Assembly: GCF_964355755.1 (NCBI RefSeq)
Contig: NC_092677.1
Span: forward strand, 24,214,101 to 24,278,100
Direction of reading: 5' to 3'
DNA: 64,000 bases
Origin: Antedon mediterranea
Lineage: Eukaryota > Echinodermata > Crinoidea > Comatulida > Antedonidae
The translations under genes and the position numbers were made by a program. How positions within the stretch are numbered: the stretch's first letter is position 1; each line of letters opens with the position of its first letter. Of the stretch, positions 25,101-31,843 are shown in pieces. Below the pieces are notes generated by a model. The model was given only the letters and a program-made list of their open reading frames with translations, was not told where the DNA came from and searched no databases.

Positions 25101-25991
25101 TGGGAAACTTCAGCAAACTGCAAAAAAATATGTTTTGCAAAAGCCTGCAGTTGGCAAATTTAGTTTTTATGATTTATTCATATAAATATAAACATAAGGA
25201 ATACAAAATATGTTTTACAAATGTAATCAATAAATATTAGATATTATTTGAAACAATATGGTATATGGTATGTTTTCTTTTTTTTAGAACACAATATGGA
25301 AAAAGCTGTTTTGCATGAACAGATTTCTAAATTACAAGCACAAAACTCGGAGCTAATTAAAATAGCAGGGCAAGTCCAATCTAAAAAACAGGTAAGGCGG
25401 ATATAGATACTTTTGCCACCAATGCACGGACATAACACCTAATTTTCCCTTTAATTGCGTGACTGATCTCCTGTCTCTCGAAGGTGAAATTTCTCTATGT
25501 TTTGGCACAACATAAATTTTCCTGATACTTAATATTTCCAAGTCGGGACCTCTGTGTAATTAAGGCTAGGCCTATAGCTAGCATACAATGTTCGTATATT
25601 ACCGATGTTTACCAGCTAGGCCTACAAAACTAAGCCTTGCTAGGCTAGGCCTAAAGACCGTCCACAAGAGAACATTCACCGCGAGCTACTTAATTAGTCC
25701 ATTGTTTCTCTCTTTTTATCTTAATTTACCATAAAACGTAATGAATGACCTGGTTTCATGTTTTTAAAGTAATATATATGCATTATTTTTACAAAACGTC
25801 ACAAATTGTAGGGAATTGGCAGCTGACTGCGTAAAAATATTTTTATCAAATACAGTCATCATGTTTAATTTTATTTTATTTAGGATGTGGAGGGAGAACA
25901 TCGAAGACTTGAAAGAGATCAGTATAGACAATTACAAGAGTTACACCAGTTGAAACGATCTACCAGGGAATGCGCAGACCCTCGCAGCTGA
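12965..25991 (+). CDS. GSE1: GSE1 (genetic suppressor element 1), C-terminal 862 residues in 11 exons
   Basis: Orthologue of vertebrate GSE1, a nuclear coiled-coil protein of the LSD1(KDM1A)-CoREST-HDAC (BHC) co-repressor complex. Exons: 12965-13168, 13769-13950, 15909-16123, 17463-17548, 20012-20718, 20906-21121, 22843-22968, 23870-24298, 24801-25013, 25288-25391, 25884-25991. Every junction has GT/AG sites and keeps frame; the total is 863 codons including TGA. Recognisable blocks in order: a Pro/His-rich stretch with 'HLLGVRHPMDL', Glu/Arg-rich helices ('LEREREREREK'), 'PPPLISP', 'VLSKLDLEEKKRQK' with an acidic SDSESDSEED tract, the DUF3736 region ('FSTVGLVTQRKKE', 'QKRLKRRIMLQED', 'FFGGLSLEVVVPERRK'), 'LAEQFVQEFHQSVLRTTQ', 'WPGLEVLMEAYRKHM', and a C-terminal coiled coil. 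The N-terminal third is not seen. GINS2 follows tail-to-tail, as in human 16q24.1. The identification rests on recalled vertebrate sequence. Confidence 0.94.
13769..13950 (+). CDS. GSE1: GSE1 exon B, Arg/Glu-rich helix
   Basis: Acceptor 'tttttttaacag', donor 'gtgaaa'. It encodes a highly charged segment ('EKEREREERESERIR') followed by 'HDRHRPRSRDEERHY'. It is probably a long single helix. Confidence 0.9.
14072..14160 (-). repeat. tRNA-derived SINE head or tRNA pseudogene
   Basis: On the minus strand there is an A-box-like 'gtggtctaatgatctgc', then a five-pair anticodon-like stem tctgc/gcaga around a 7-nt loop, then a B box 'gggttcgaatctt' with a pairable T stem. The acceptor arms do not pair and no CCA-type 3' end is seen, so this is a Pol III-type relic, not a working tRNA. 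It lies in the GSE1 intron after exon B. Confidence 0.6.
15097..15605 (+). repeat. ~52-bp minisatellite in GSE1 intron
   Basis: Nine clear units carry 'accaataggttgttcctctt' and 'ggtactaactagctcataat' in alternation, with the last unit decayed ('accattaggtag'). Units differ by substitutions and by presence of 'tagt' before 'accaat'. It lies between exons B and C. Confidence 0.92.
15728..15793. repeat. Short inverted repeat (14-bp arms)
   Basis: 'aactcagacagcgt' at 15728-15741 is the exact reverse complement of 'acgctgtctgagtt' at 15780-15793, with a 38-bp spacer. It could be a small MITE or a pre-mRNA hairpin about 115 nt upstream of the exon C acceptor. Confidence 0.8.
15909..16123 (+). CDS. 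GSE1: GSE1 exon C, His-rich
   Basis: Acceptor 'gttctgcaatacag', donor 'gtaagt'. It encodes 'EPPPAHLKES', then a His-rich run ('SNHHNHHRVSHHNSD') and 'HHRIKEEKW'. Ends in phase 0. Confidence 0.88.
16428..16459. repeat. (TA)n microsatellite
   Basis: About 16 TA dinucleotides in the intron after exon C. Confidence 0.9.
17463..17548 (+). CDS. GSE1: GSE1 exon D
   Basis: Acceptor 'cttgatatttttcag', donor 'gtatgc'. It encodes 'SSSKSEHRNSEER' and 'REHLLRQERHMAK'. Its last two bases plus the first base of exon E make an Arg codon that joins this to the next charged helix. Confidence 0.86.
17681..17830 (+). repeat. Possible tRNA-Gly-like SINE relic
   Basis: 'ggtggttaacatgcttgcc' followed by 'ttccaatcccaagatcc' resembles the D and anticodon arms of a glycine tRNA (TCC). 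The B box is degraded. The trailing stretch to about 17830 is unassigned. Confidence 0.35.
19154..19262. repeat. Small element with 12-bp inverted ends
   Basis: 'gaactataactg' at 19154-19165 is inverted at 19251-19262 ('cagttatagttc'). The interior is more GC-rich than the surrounding intron, which suggests a small inserted element. Confidence 0.45.
20012..20718 (+). CDS. GSE1: GSE1 exon E (largest): charged helix, PPPLISP block, acidic block
   Basis: Acceptor 'tttatcttgtag', donor 'gtactg'. It begins with 'LEREREREREKSNSEHM', then 'PPPLISPSKSNQ'. A low-complexity middle is followed by 'NVLSKLDLEEKKRQKSRQ', 'TSDSESDSEEDVEDKKE' and 'FSTVGLVTQRKKE'. These last blocks match the vertebrate DUF3736 region and fix the identification. 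Confidence 0.94.
20906..21121 (+). CDS. GSE1: GSE1 exon F, core of DUF3736 region
   Basis: Acceptor 'ctattctattttag', donor 'gttagt'. It encodes 'LKSQKRLKRRIMLQEDC', a probable basic nuclear-localisation stretch. Then come 'PSPLPITTSEFE' and 'SKCHFFGGLSLEVVVPE', corresponding to the vertebrate 'KKKFLTIFNLTHIS' block. Confidence 0.93.
21957..22120 (+). mobile_element. Dispersed repeat with hammerhead-like core, copy 1
   Basis: Runs from 'gcactgatgaagggctagtg' through 'ttgcccgaaagctctgctaa', then 'actttatcgttttgattta', to 'cagtaatttgcctttggat'. It is nearly identical to 22166-22329 and inverted at 48571-48731. CTGATGA (21959-21965), a GGGC/GCCC hairpin and GAAA (21982-21985) recall a hammerhead ribozyme core; there is one extra A after CTGATGA. 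Such motifs are known from Penelope-like retroelements. The family assignment is inference. Confidence 0.7.
22121..22165. repeat. (TA)n microsatellite between two repeat copies
   Basis: About 20 TA units separate copies 1 and 2 of the dispersed repeat. Another (TA)n run follows copy 2, and copy 3 at 48.7 kb also abuts (TA)n. Confidence 0.9.
22166..22329 (+). mobile_element. Dispersed repeat with hammerhead-like core, copy 2
   Basis: Direct repeat of 21957-22120 with few substitutions and a longer T run. The CTGATGA / hairpin / GAAA core is unchanged. Confidence 0.75.
22778..22885 (+). repeat. Left arm of inverted duplication covering GSE1 exon G acceptor
   Basis: This 108-bp stretch contains 65 bp of intron, the functional acceptor 'ttctgtttttag' and the first 43 bp of exon G. 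Its reverse complement recurs at 23033-23141 with only a few differences. Confidence 0.95.
22843..22968 (+). CDS. GSE1: GSE1 exon G
   Basis: Acceptor 'ttctgtttttag', donor 'gtatgt'. It encodes 'MDKEQAIILAYRAKRRENEL', matching the vertebrate helix after DUF3736 ('KDKERLVEMLRAMKQKAL'). The first 43 bp have an inverted copy in the next intron. Confidence 0.92.
23033..23141 (-). repeat. Right arm of inverted duplication (decoy copy of exon G 5' end)
   Basis: Reverse complement of 22778-22885. In the copy the acceptor 'tttttag' reads 'ttttgag' and the polypyrimidine tract is altered. The coding part is unchanged over about 40 bp. The spacer between arms is about 147 bp. Confidence 0.95.
23286..23311. 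repeat. (TTCAA)n microsatellite
   Basis: Five 'ttcaa' units followed by 'ctttatttcagac', a combination often found at the end of retroposons. No element body was recognised. Confidence 0.75.
23461..23527 (+). repeat. ~19-bp tandem repeat, about three units
   Basis: 'tggattatgttctgggatt' repeats three times with one C/T change, then decays. Confidence 0.85.
23870..24298 (+). CDS. GSE1: GSE1 exon H
   Basis: Acceptor 'atatttttttcag', donor 'gtaaat'. The first part is Ser/Pro-rich. The end encodes 'KTLAEQFVQEFHQSVLRTTQ', matching vertebrate 'VAEEFAHQFHESVLQSTQ'. Confidence 0.93.
24801..25013 (+). CDS. GSE1: GSE1 exon I
   Basis: Acceptor 'aactaattttgcag', donor 'gtaggc'. It encodes a polar linker and then 'SGFKWPGLEVLMEAYRKHM', corresponding to vertebrate 'RKWQGIEAVFEAYQEHI', which begins the C-terminal coiled coil. 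Confidence 0.93.
25288..25391 (+). CDS. GSE1: GSE1 exon J, coiled coil
   Basis: Acceptor 'tctttttttttag', donor 'gtaagg'. It encodes 'EHNMEKAVLHEQISKLQAQ' and 'IAGQVQSKKQ', a heptad-like helix matching the vertebrate C-terminal coiled coil. Confidence 0.92.
25884..25991 (+). CDS. GSE1: GSE1 last exon K, stop TGA
   Basis: Acceptor 'tttattttatttag'. It encodes 'DVEGEHRRLERDQYRQLQEL' and ends at TGA 25989-25991, which completes the coiled coil. The vertebrate protein extends a little further past the coil. Confidence 0.92.
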   Translation, partial: DVEGEHRRLERDQYRQLQELHQLKRSTRECADPRS

Positions 25992-26109
25992 ACTAATAAA
26001 TATCATTGATAATATTTTTATGGAATTGTGTTAAACTTGTTGTATGGTAGACACATCTGTAAATTGAACTATATTTGATCACGCCAAGTTATAGAAATTA
26101 AATCTTGTT

Positions 26110-26115
26110 AATAAA
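26110..26115 (+). terminator. Candidate GSE1 poly(A) signal
   Basis: AATAAA 119 bp after the GSE1 stop. Another AATAAA lies only 4 bp after the stop, and more lie further on. Vertebrate GSE1 has a long 3' UTR, so usage is uncertain. Confidence 0.35.
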
Positions 26116-26646
26116 AAAAAACTTAATTTAAACATTGAAATAATAATTTAAATTATGACTGTGGTAAACGTTAATTTATCAATTTTTTATTCATGGACCA
26201 AATTGATAAATATTTTGACTAGAGCATTTACATGGAATTATAAATACTAGGTCTAGGATAGGGAAGTATTGTGGGTATTACAACTGATTATTATGGGTCA
26301 AGATTGTTAATGCTTTCGCGTATGTTTCGTCTTTCATCTGTATTCATAAGTTTAAAAGAAGTTGCAACAAATGACACTGTAGTCCTCTACACAGCATTTG
26401 GTAATTTATTTGTATAAGATTTCGTTCCCAGTTTTTTTATCCAGTGTGTGGTTTTGTTTTAGATGCAATTGAAGCTGTTAAGGCCAATAGTGTTACACTA
26501 TTATTTCTTATCTTTTATTGTACAGTTTGGTGTTTGAACAATCTATGTAAATCAGAAATATTGTGTAATGTTAATATTTATTTTTAACCCAAAGGGTATG
26601 AAAAAAAATTTATATAACCTCAGGTAGTAAAGTGAGGACTGTATCA

Positions 26647-26727
26647 TCATTATCATTATCACACTAATCATGGTCACACTAATCATGATCACACTCATCA
26701 TGATCACACTAATCATGATCATATTAA
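26647..26727 (+). repeat. ~18-bp tandem repeat
   Basis: About four units of 'atcatgatcacacta' type, after a short (ATC/ATT) run. Confidence 0.8.
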
Positions 26728-28020
26728 TTTTAATATTTGTTCATGTTCTTCTCGTGTTTTTTTGATCAATTGTAAATCTGAATCTTAAAAAATTCATTTG
26801 AGAAGTTCTTCTAATGTTGTATTTATTGTCTGCCCAGGCACAGACACGTGCCTTCCTCTTTTATACAAGTTAGTGAAACAATTTTAGGTAGAGAAGCTAG
26901 CTATGGACTGACTGAACTATTCAAAGCTTTTGTGATTTAGTGTTTGGTCTTGGCAAAATTACACCAGATTCTCTATTGTATTTCCACATATGACATTATC
27001 TGTCCAGTGCCATGATCAAATTCTGTAATACAATGTTTAGGTTAGGGTTATGGCATTTCACATGTGACACTGTATTACAGAATGATGACTAGATACTCGT
27101 GGATAATCATTGGTCAACAACAATTTTTTTGGATTAATTCACTTAATTTTTTAGGTTACAAATTGTTTTGTTTATCATCTCATGGTGCATATTGTGTTGT
27201 CATTGAATGCCATATCAATTTTCGTAAGTGCCTGATACGCGCCCCACATTGAGCCCAACAATTTAAACTTTTCATGTGTTCATTAATTTTAAATTTACAT
27301 GGTTCATATACAGTACACCAAACGGCAAACTTAATTAACTCTACTTTTTGTAAATAATTAAATGTAATATTTGTTCTCTTTAAAAAAAATATTTTCACAA
27401 ATGTATGTATTTTGTTTTATACGTTGTGTGCTAACCAGAAGTGGGAATCTTTCTTAGTAAAACTTGTAGTTGGTTCAATTCACTCAGGGCTCAATCAATT
27501 GAGGGAAAATATCTAAATATGATCTGCTTTATAACGTGTGCTAAAATATGAATTTGTATAAATAACTATGTAATCAAGTTAAAAAATATAAATTAAATCT
27601 GAATTAAATTATTCAAAAGGTGAATCAAAGTTTATTCAGTCCTTAAGAAGTAGGTTTTAATACTCTTAAACAGGGTTAGATATTGTTGTGTAATTTTGTA
27701 AATATCACTTTTTAAAAAGTACTAAGATTTCATCATTTTGTTTTAAAATCCCTGAGAAAATACCTCATTAATTTAGAAAATAAAACAATCGAAATACTAA
27801 ATATGAATATTAATAAAACATTTTAAATTTTCCTGCAAAACGTACATGTACGTATTACAAAACGTATGTGCTGAAATATCAGCAAAACAGTACATCTTTG
27901 CAGACAAATTTACCTTGTTCGCACAACTGGTACCGATATGGAATTTATTTTCTTTTGTTGACCAAAAGAATCTCTTCAAATTGTCCTTATCTTATGCCAA
28001 TTGATAACATGTCCTTGTTA

Positions 28021-28279
28021 CAGTAGAATCCCTATTAAGTAGATACACTCAGGACCTAAGAAATTGTCCCCTTAATAGGAGTTTCCCCTTAATGGGTGTG
28101 TCCCCTTAATAGGAGTGTCCCCTTGATAGGAGTGTCCCCTTGATAGGAGTGTCCACTTGATAGGAGTGTCCCCTTGATAGGAGTGTCCCCTTGATAGGAG
28201 TGTCCCCTTGGTAGGAGGAGTGTCCCCTCAATAGGAGTGTTCCTAATCGGGGTTTCCCCTACTAGGAGGGATTCTACTG
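28021..28279. mobile_element. Pogo/Tigger-like MITE with internal 17-bp minisatellite
   Basis: The ends are CAGTAGAATCCC and GGGATTCTACTG, perfectly inverted over 12 bp and flanked on both sides by TA. This matches the TIR style and TA target duplication of pogo/Tigger DNA transposons. The interior is about a dozen units of 'gtccccttgataggagt'. No transposase is present, so the element is non-autonomous. Confidence 0.85.
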
Positions 28280-28497
28280 TAATACCAATTATATAGTTAA
28301 ATACAGTGCAAAAAAAATTCAGTATTTATACTGTTATAACATGATTAACAGTTTTTTAAGAAAAATAATTTACAGTATCCCTTCCCTTTAAAAATAGCAA
28401 TATAATAATTATGACCAATCAATGATTGTTATGACTGTTGACCAATCAGAAAAGGTTGCCGAGTCAAAACTTGAAGTATCTTCAATTTAATATATAT

Positions 28498-30050
28498 GGG
28501 TCATTCTTCAGTAAGTGTCTAAAATCGTGTCCCGATACTTTGGTGGGATAGAGACTGAAAACTCATCATTAAAAAATAAAAATTCTTGACTTAAATCATA
28601 ATCAACATTATTGTAAATATAATTAATTATATAAAACAAAGATAATTACATTGATATTGTAAATTTTTATAAAAATGTTTCAGGCAACCCCCTAAAATCC
28701 TATGTCCCGATCGTACATCTTCAATTTTATGATCGCCGTATATATTTGATAACAGGACTTTTGTTATCGAAAATATTGTAAAAAGTTAGTTAATCATGAT
28801 TTCATGCGATTATATTCTTCGAAATACATCTCTACATACATTAAATCTCAAACTTTAAAGTTTTTGTTTGGAAAAAGCTTGTCCCGCAGTTTTGTGTCAT
28901 TTCCGTCACATAATTTAAATGTACCGTCTACAGTTTAATGAACGGCGGTGAAAAAAATTGACTGTGCGTTGTAAACATACGAAGATATTGAAATTAAACT
29001 AGCCGCACATCATTTTCAATAAAAGAGGAAAAAAGCTAAAAAAAACGAGGTTTTAGAAAAATTACAGCTGCGTACCTTTATTGAATGTCATATCCGAACG
29101 GTATAGAACTCATTAAATAATTATAATTTCTGGTTTTTTTTCAACTGGAAGTACAAGTTATTCACGGTATCTAGAAGTATGCAATCCGTCTCCGCTGTCA
29201 GACATGCCTACGATGTGATCCTAGGCTGTCCAATGCTAAATACATCATCTCCGTCACGGTCAGCTCCGTCACATTTCCCAATGTTTCGTTGTGACGGAGA
29301 TGACGGCCCGTGACGGATATGACTTTTTGTTATTGCCAGGGCCTTTTTTTGTTGTACATTTTGTTTTGTATATCTTTATTATGTTATTACATTGTATATC
29401 TATGTGACTCTGGTCAATAAACATAATCAAATCATATCTTAAAGTCATCTCCGTCACATGATTTTTTAGGTTCGTCATATCCGTCACGGTTTCATCTCCG
29501 TCACATGGATATTTTATCCTTTTAAATCCTAAAATATTTAAGTAATGAACGCAATTATGTGGTATATTGAAATATACACAATATTCTTCTACTATGTCAA
29601 TGGATAGTAATATTAGTTCAACAGAATTTTGTAAAACATCAGTGACTGTCATACTATTTTCTGAAAATTATTATTTTTTGGAATAGTAAATGGTTTTGAA
29701 CGTAAAACATCATAATTATAAATGTTAAAACAATCATTTTTTGATTAATAGAGACAAAAATAATATATAGTATCAAAGAATTAATAATGGAAATAATTTT
29801 ATAATTCCTGAATCGTTTTTTTTTCTATCTTTGTATATCCCATAAATGTGACGGAAATGACAGTAACATAGAACCATGTATTTATAAATACGAATAAAAC
29901 ACGAAATATATAATAAAGATTGCGCCAAACATACGCTTGCCATGTAATACATGTTCATTTATCTGAATAAACTTTTGAAATTTAAAAAATGCAAATTTTA
30001 AAATCGATTTTTTATAAACCTGAAATTAGACACTTACTGAAGAATGACCC
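28498..30050. mobile_element. 1.55-kb non-autonomous DNA transposon with 25-bp TIRs
   Basis: The left end GGGTCATTCTTCAGTAAGTG (continuing 'tctaa') is repeated inverted at the right end, 25 bp exact. Both sides abut 'atat', a possible 4-bp target duplication. The interior carries repeated 'ccgtcac'/'gtgacgga' motifs around 29230-29520. A 127-codon minus-strand frame (29269-29652) has no recognisable domain. The superfamily is not determined. Confidence 0.82.
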
Positions 30051-30660
30051 ATATGTTGTACAATTTAATATGAATATATTGATTAATTTATATTTATTTT
30101 AGGGAAGTTTAAGATGTTCCCCTTTTGTAAAATAGACATTGGCAATTTTTATTTTTCAGTTTAAAATTATTCTTGGTATTTAAAAAAGACTCAGTTCACA
30201 AAATGATATAGACATAAAAGTGCAGTTAATTTATCAATACTGATGTTCTTGGATTTAAGTCATTTTAGCGTAAAATTATTTTTCAATAGTACTTGAAAAT
30301 AAGTTCAGATATAAATTTTGTATAAATAATTTCCTTGAATTTGATGTAAATGTTGTATCTAATTTTTGTTTGTAAATGTGATCGTGTAGTGATAAATCGG
30401 TGTAATATCGCACTGTTTAGAATCTGTAGTTGAAAACGGATAATGCCTTTTATTTTGTCCACTTGCCACTCGATTATGAGTGTTATCATGCTGTACAACT
30501 TTCATCCAACTTGTTGTAAAATTAAGTTCAAAAGTTGTGTTCACTTTTTTGCACAGCACTAAACTGGTGCTCACAATGGAATAAAAAAAATTAAAAATGT
30601 ATGCTGTGTCTAGTGACATTTGTGTATATGTATAACATAGCACTTGTAACAAACATAGCC

Positions 30661-31080
30661 AGAATTGTCCAATGAAGTACTTGCCCTAGGGTGTAGTTGT
30701 CCAAGGTGGTACTTGCCCTAGGGTGTATTTGTCCAATTGGGCACTTGCCCTAGGGTGTATTTGTCCAATGGAGTACTTGCCCTAGGGTGTATTTGTCCAA
30801 TGAAGTACTTGCCCTAGGGTGTATTTGTCCAATGAAGTACTTGCCCTAGGGTGTATTTGTCCAATGGAGTACTTGCCCTAGGGTGTAGTTGTCCAATGTG
30901 GTACTTGTCCTAGGGTGTATTTGTCCAATTGGGCACTTGCCCTGGGGTGTAGTTGTCCAAGGTGGTACTTGTCCTAGAGTGTATTTGTCCAATGGAGTAC
31001 TTGTCCTAGGGTGTATTTGTCCAATGGAGTACTTGCCCTAGGGTGTATTTGTCCAGTTGGTTACTTGCCCTAGAGTGTAA
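30661..31080 (+). repeat. 32-bp minisatellite, about 13 units
   Basis: Unit of the form 'ttgtccaatggagtacttgc' followed by 'cctagggtgtat'. Variants at the 'ggagt' position (gaagt, gtggt, gggca) occur in runs, as expected from slippage or unequal exchange. Confidence 0.95.
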
Positions 31081-31250
31081 ATTATCCTAGAACTTTTATT
31101 TAGCAATAAACCCAGCTACCTGCACCATTCATTCATTAAAAATAAAATCCTTTTATACTATTGTTGTACTTCAATAACATTTTTACTAACAGTAATACAG
31201 TACTAATATAACAGACTTTAAATCGTAGACATGTATGCCACCAAAAACAA

Positions 31251-31256
31251 TTTATT
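31251..31256 (-). terminator. Candidate GINS2 poly(A) signal
   Basis: AATAAA on the minus strand, about 480 bp after the GINS2 stop. A second minus-strand AATAAA lies at 31096-31101. Confidence 0.35.
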
Positions 31257-31408
31257 TGATAAAAAGTGGTTCATAAAAAGTATGCTTGATAAAACCCCAC
31301 TTTCAACCCTAACCTGCCACAGTGGGTTGGAAAATGTTGTTTCTTAATTCTGGCTCATACAATAATCCCTCTAAATCAAACAAATTATACATTTTAAAAA
31401 TCCATTGT

Positions 31409-31750
31409 TCATTGTCCACCTTGTTGGAAATGTGTACTGGTCAGTGTCCACCTTGTTTGCAACATATACTGGTCAGTGTCCACCTTGTTGGTACTGTGTA
31501 CTGGTCAGTGTCCACATTTGGTAATGCATACTGGTCAGTTTTCACATTGGTAATGTGTACTGGTCAGTTTTCACATTGGTAATAAAATACTGGTCAGTGT
31601 TCACATTGATAATGTGTACTGGTCATTTTCCACCTTAGTAATATATACTGGTCAGTGTCCACATTGATAATGTGTACTGGTCAGTGTCCACCTTAGTAAT
31701 ATATACTGGTCAGTGTTCATATTGGTAGTATGTACTATTCAGTGTCCACC
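31409..31750 (-). repeat. ~31-bp minisatellite forming GINS2 3' UTR and stop-codon edge
   Basis: About 11 units of the form 'tactggtcagtgtccacctt' plus 'gttggtaatgtg'. The last unit on the right overlaps the end of the GINS2 reading frame; the stop codon is the 'tca' inside 'attcagtgtccacc'. Confidence 0.92.
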
Positions 31751-31843
31751 TTGTGTGTTGGACAGCAACGTGTGCATGTGGTCAAGAGCTTGTGTAAGAA
31801 ATGGTCTGATGGTGTTGATCTCCATTAGTGATAAATTGTCAAG
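31739..31843 (-). CDS. GINS2: GINS2 exon 4, stop TGA
   Basis: Acceptor 'tcttttttggcag' on the minus strand. It encodes '[20 protein letters not shown]', then '[14 protein letters not shown]' and TGA. The exon is too short to show as a long reading frame and was found by reading the minus strand downstream of exon 3. The last residues fall inside the minisatellite unit. Confidence 0.93.
   Translation of the reverse strand, partial: LDNLSLMEINTIRPFLTQALDHMHTLLSNTQGGH

Larger units (their letters stand above)
25992..31738. other. Tail-to-tail intergenic / UTR region between GSE1 and GINS2
   Basis: No coding exon is recognised. It holds the GSE1 3' UTR (length unknown), several AATAAA hexamers, an 18-bp tandem repeat, a pogo-like MITE, a 1.55-kb TIR element, and two minisatellites, the second forming the GINS2 3' UTR. 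Confidence 0.7.

Noticed and set aside
29269-29652. 127-codon minus-strand frame inside the 1.55-kb TIR element as a transposase
   Set aside because: No catalytic triad or DNA-binding motif is visible, and part of it is a translation of the repeated GTGACGGA motif.
30661-31080. CRISPR-like regularly spaced repeats
   Set aside because: Repeat units are contiguous with no unique spacers, and the DNA is clearly eukaryotic.
31322-31582. 86-codon plus-strand frame
   Set aside because: It runs through the minisatellite at the GINS2 3' end and its peptide is a repeat translation.
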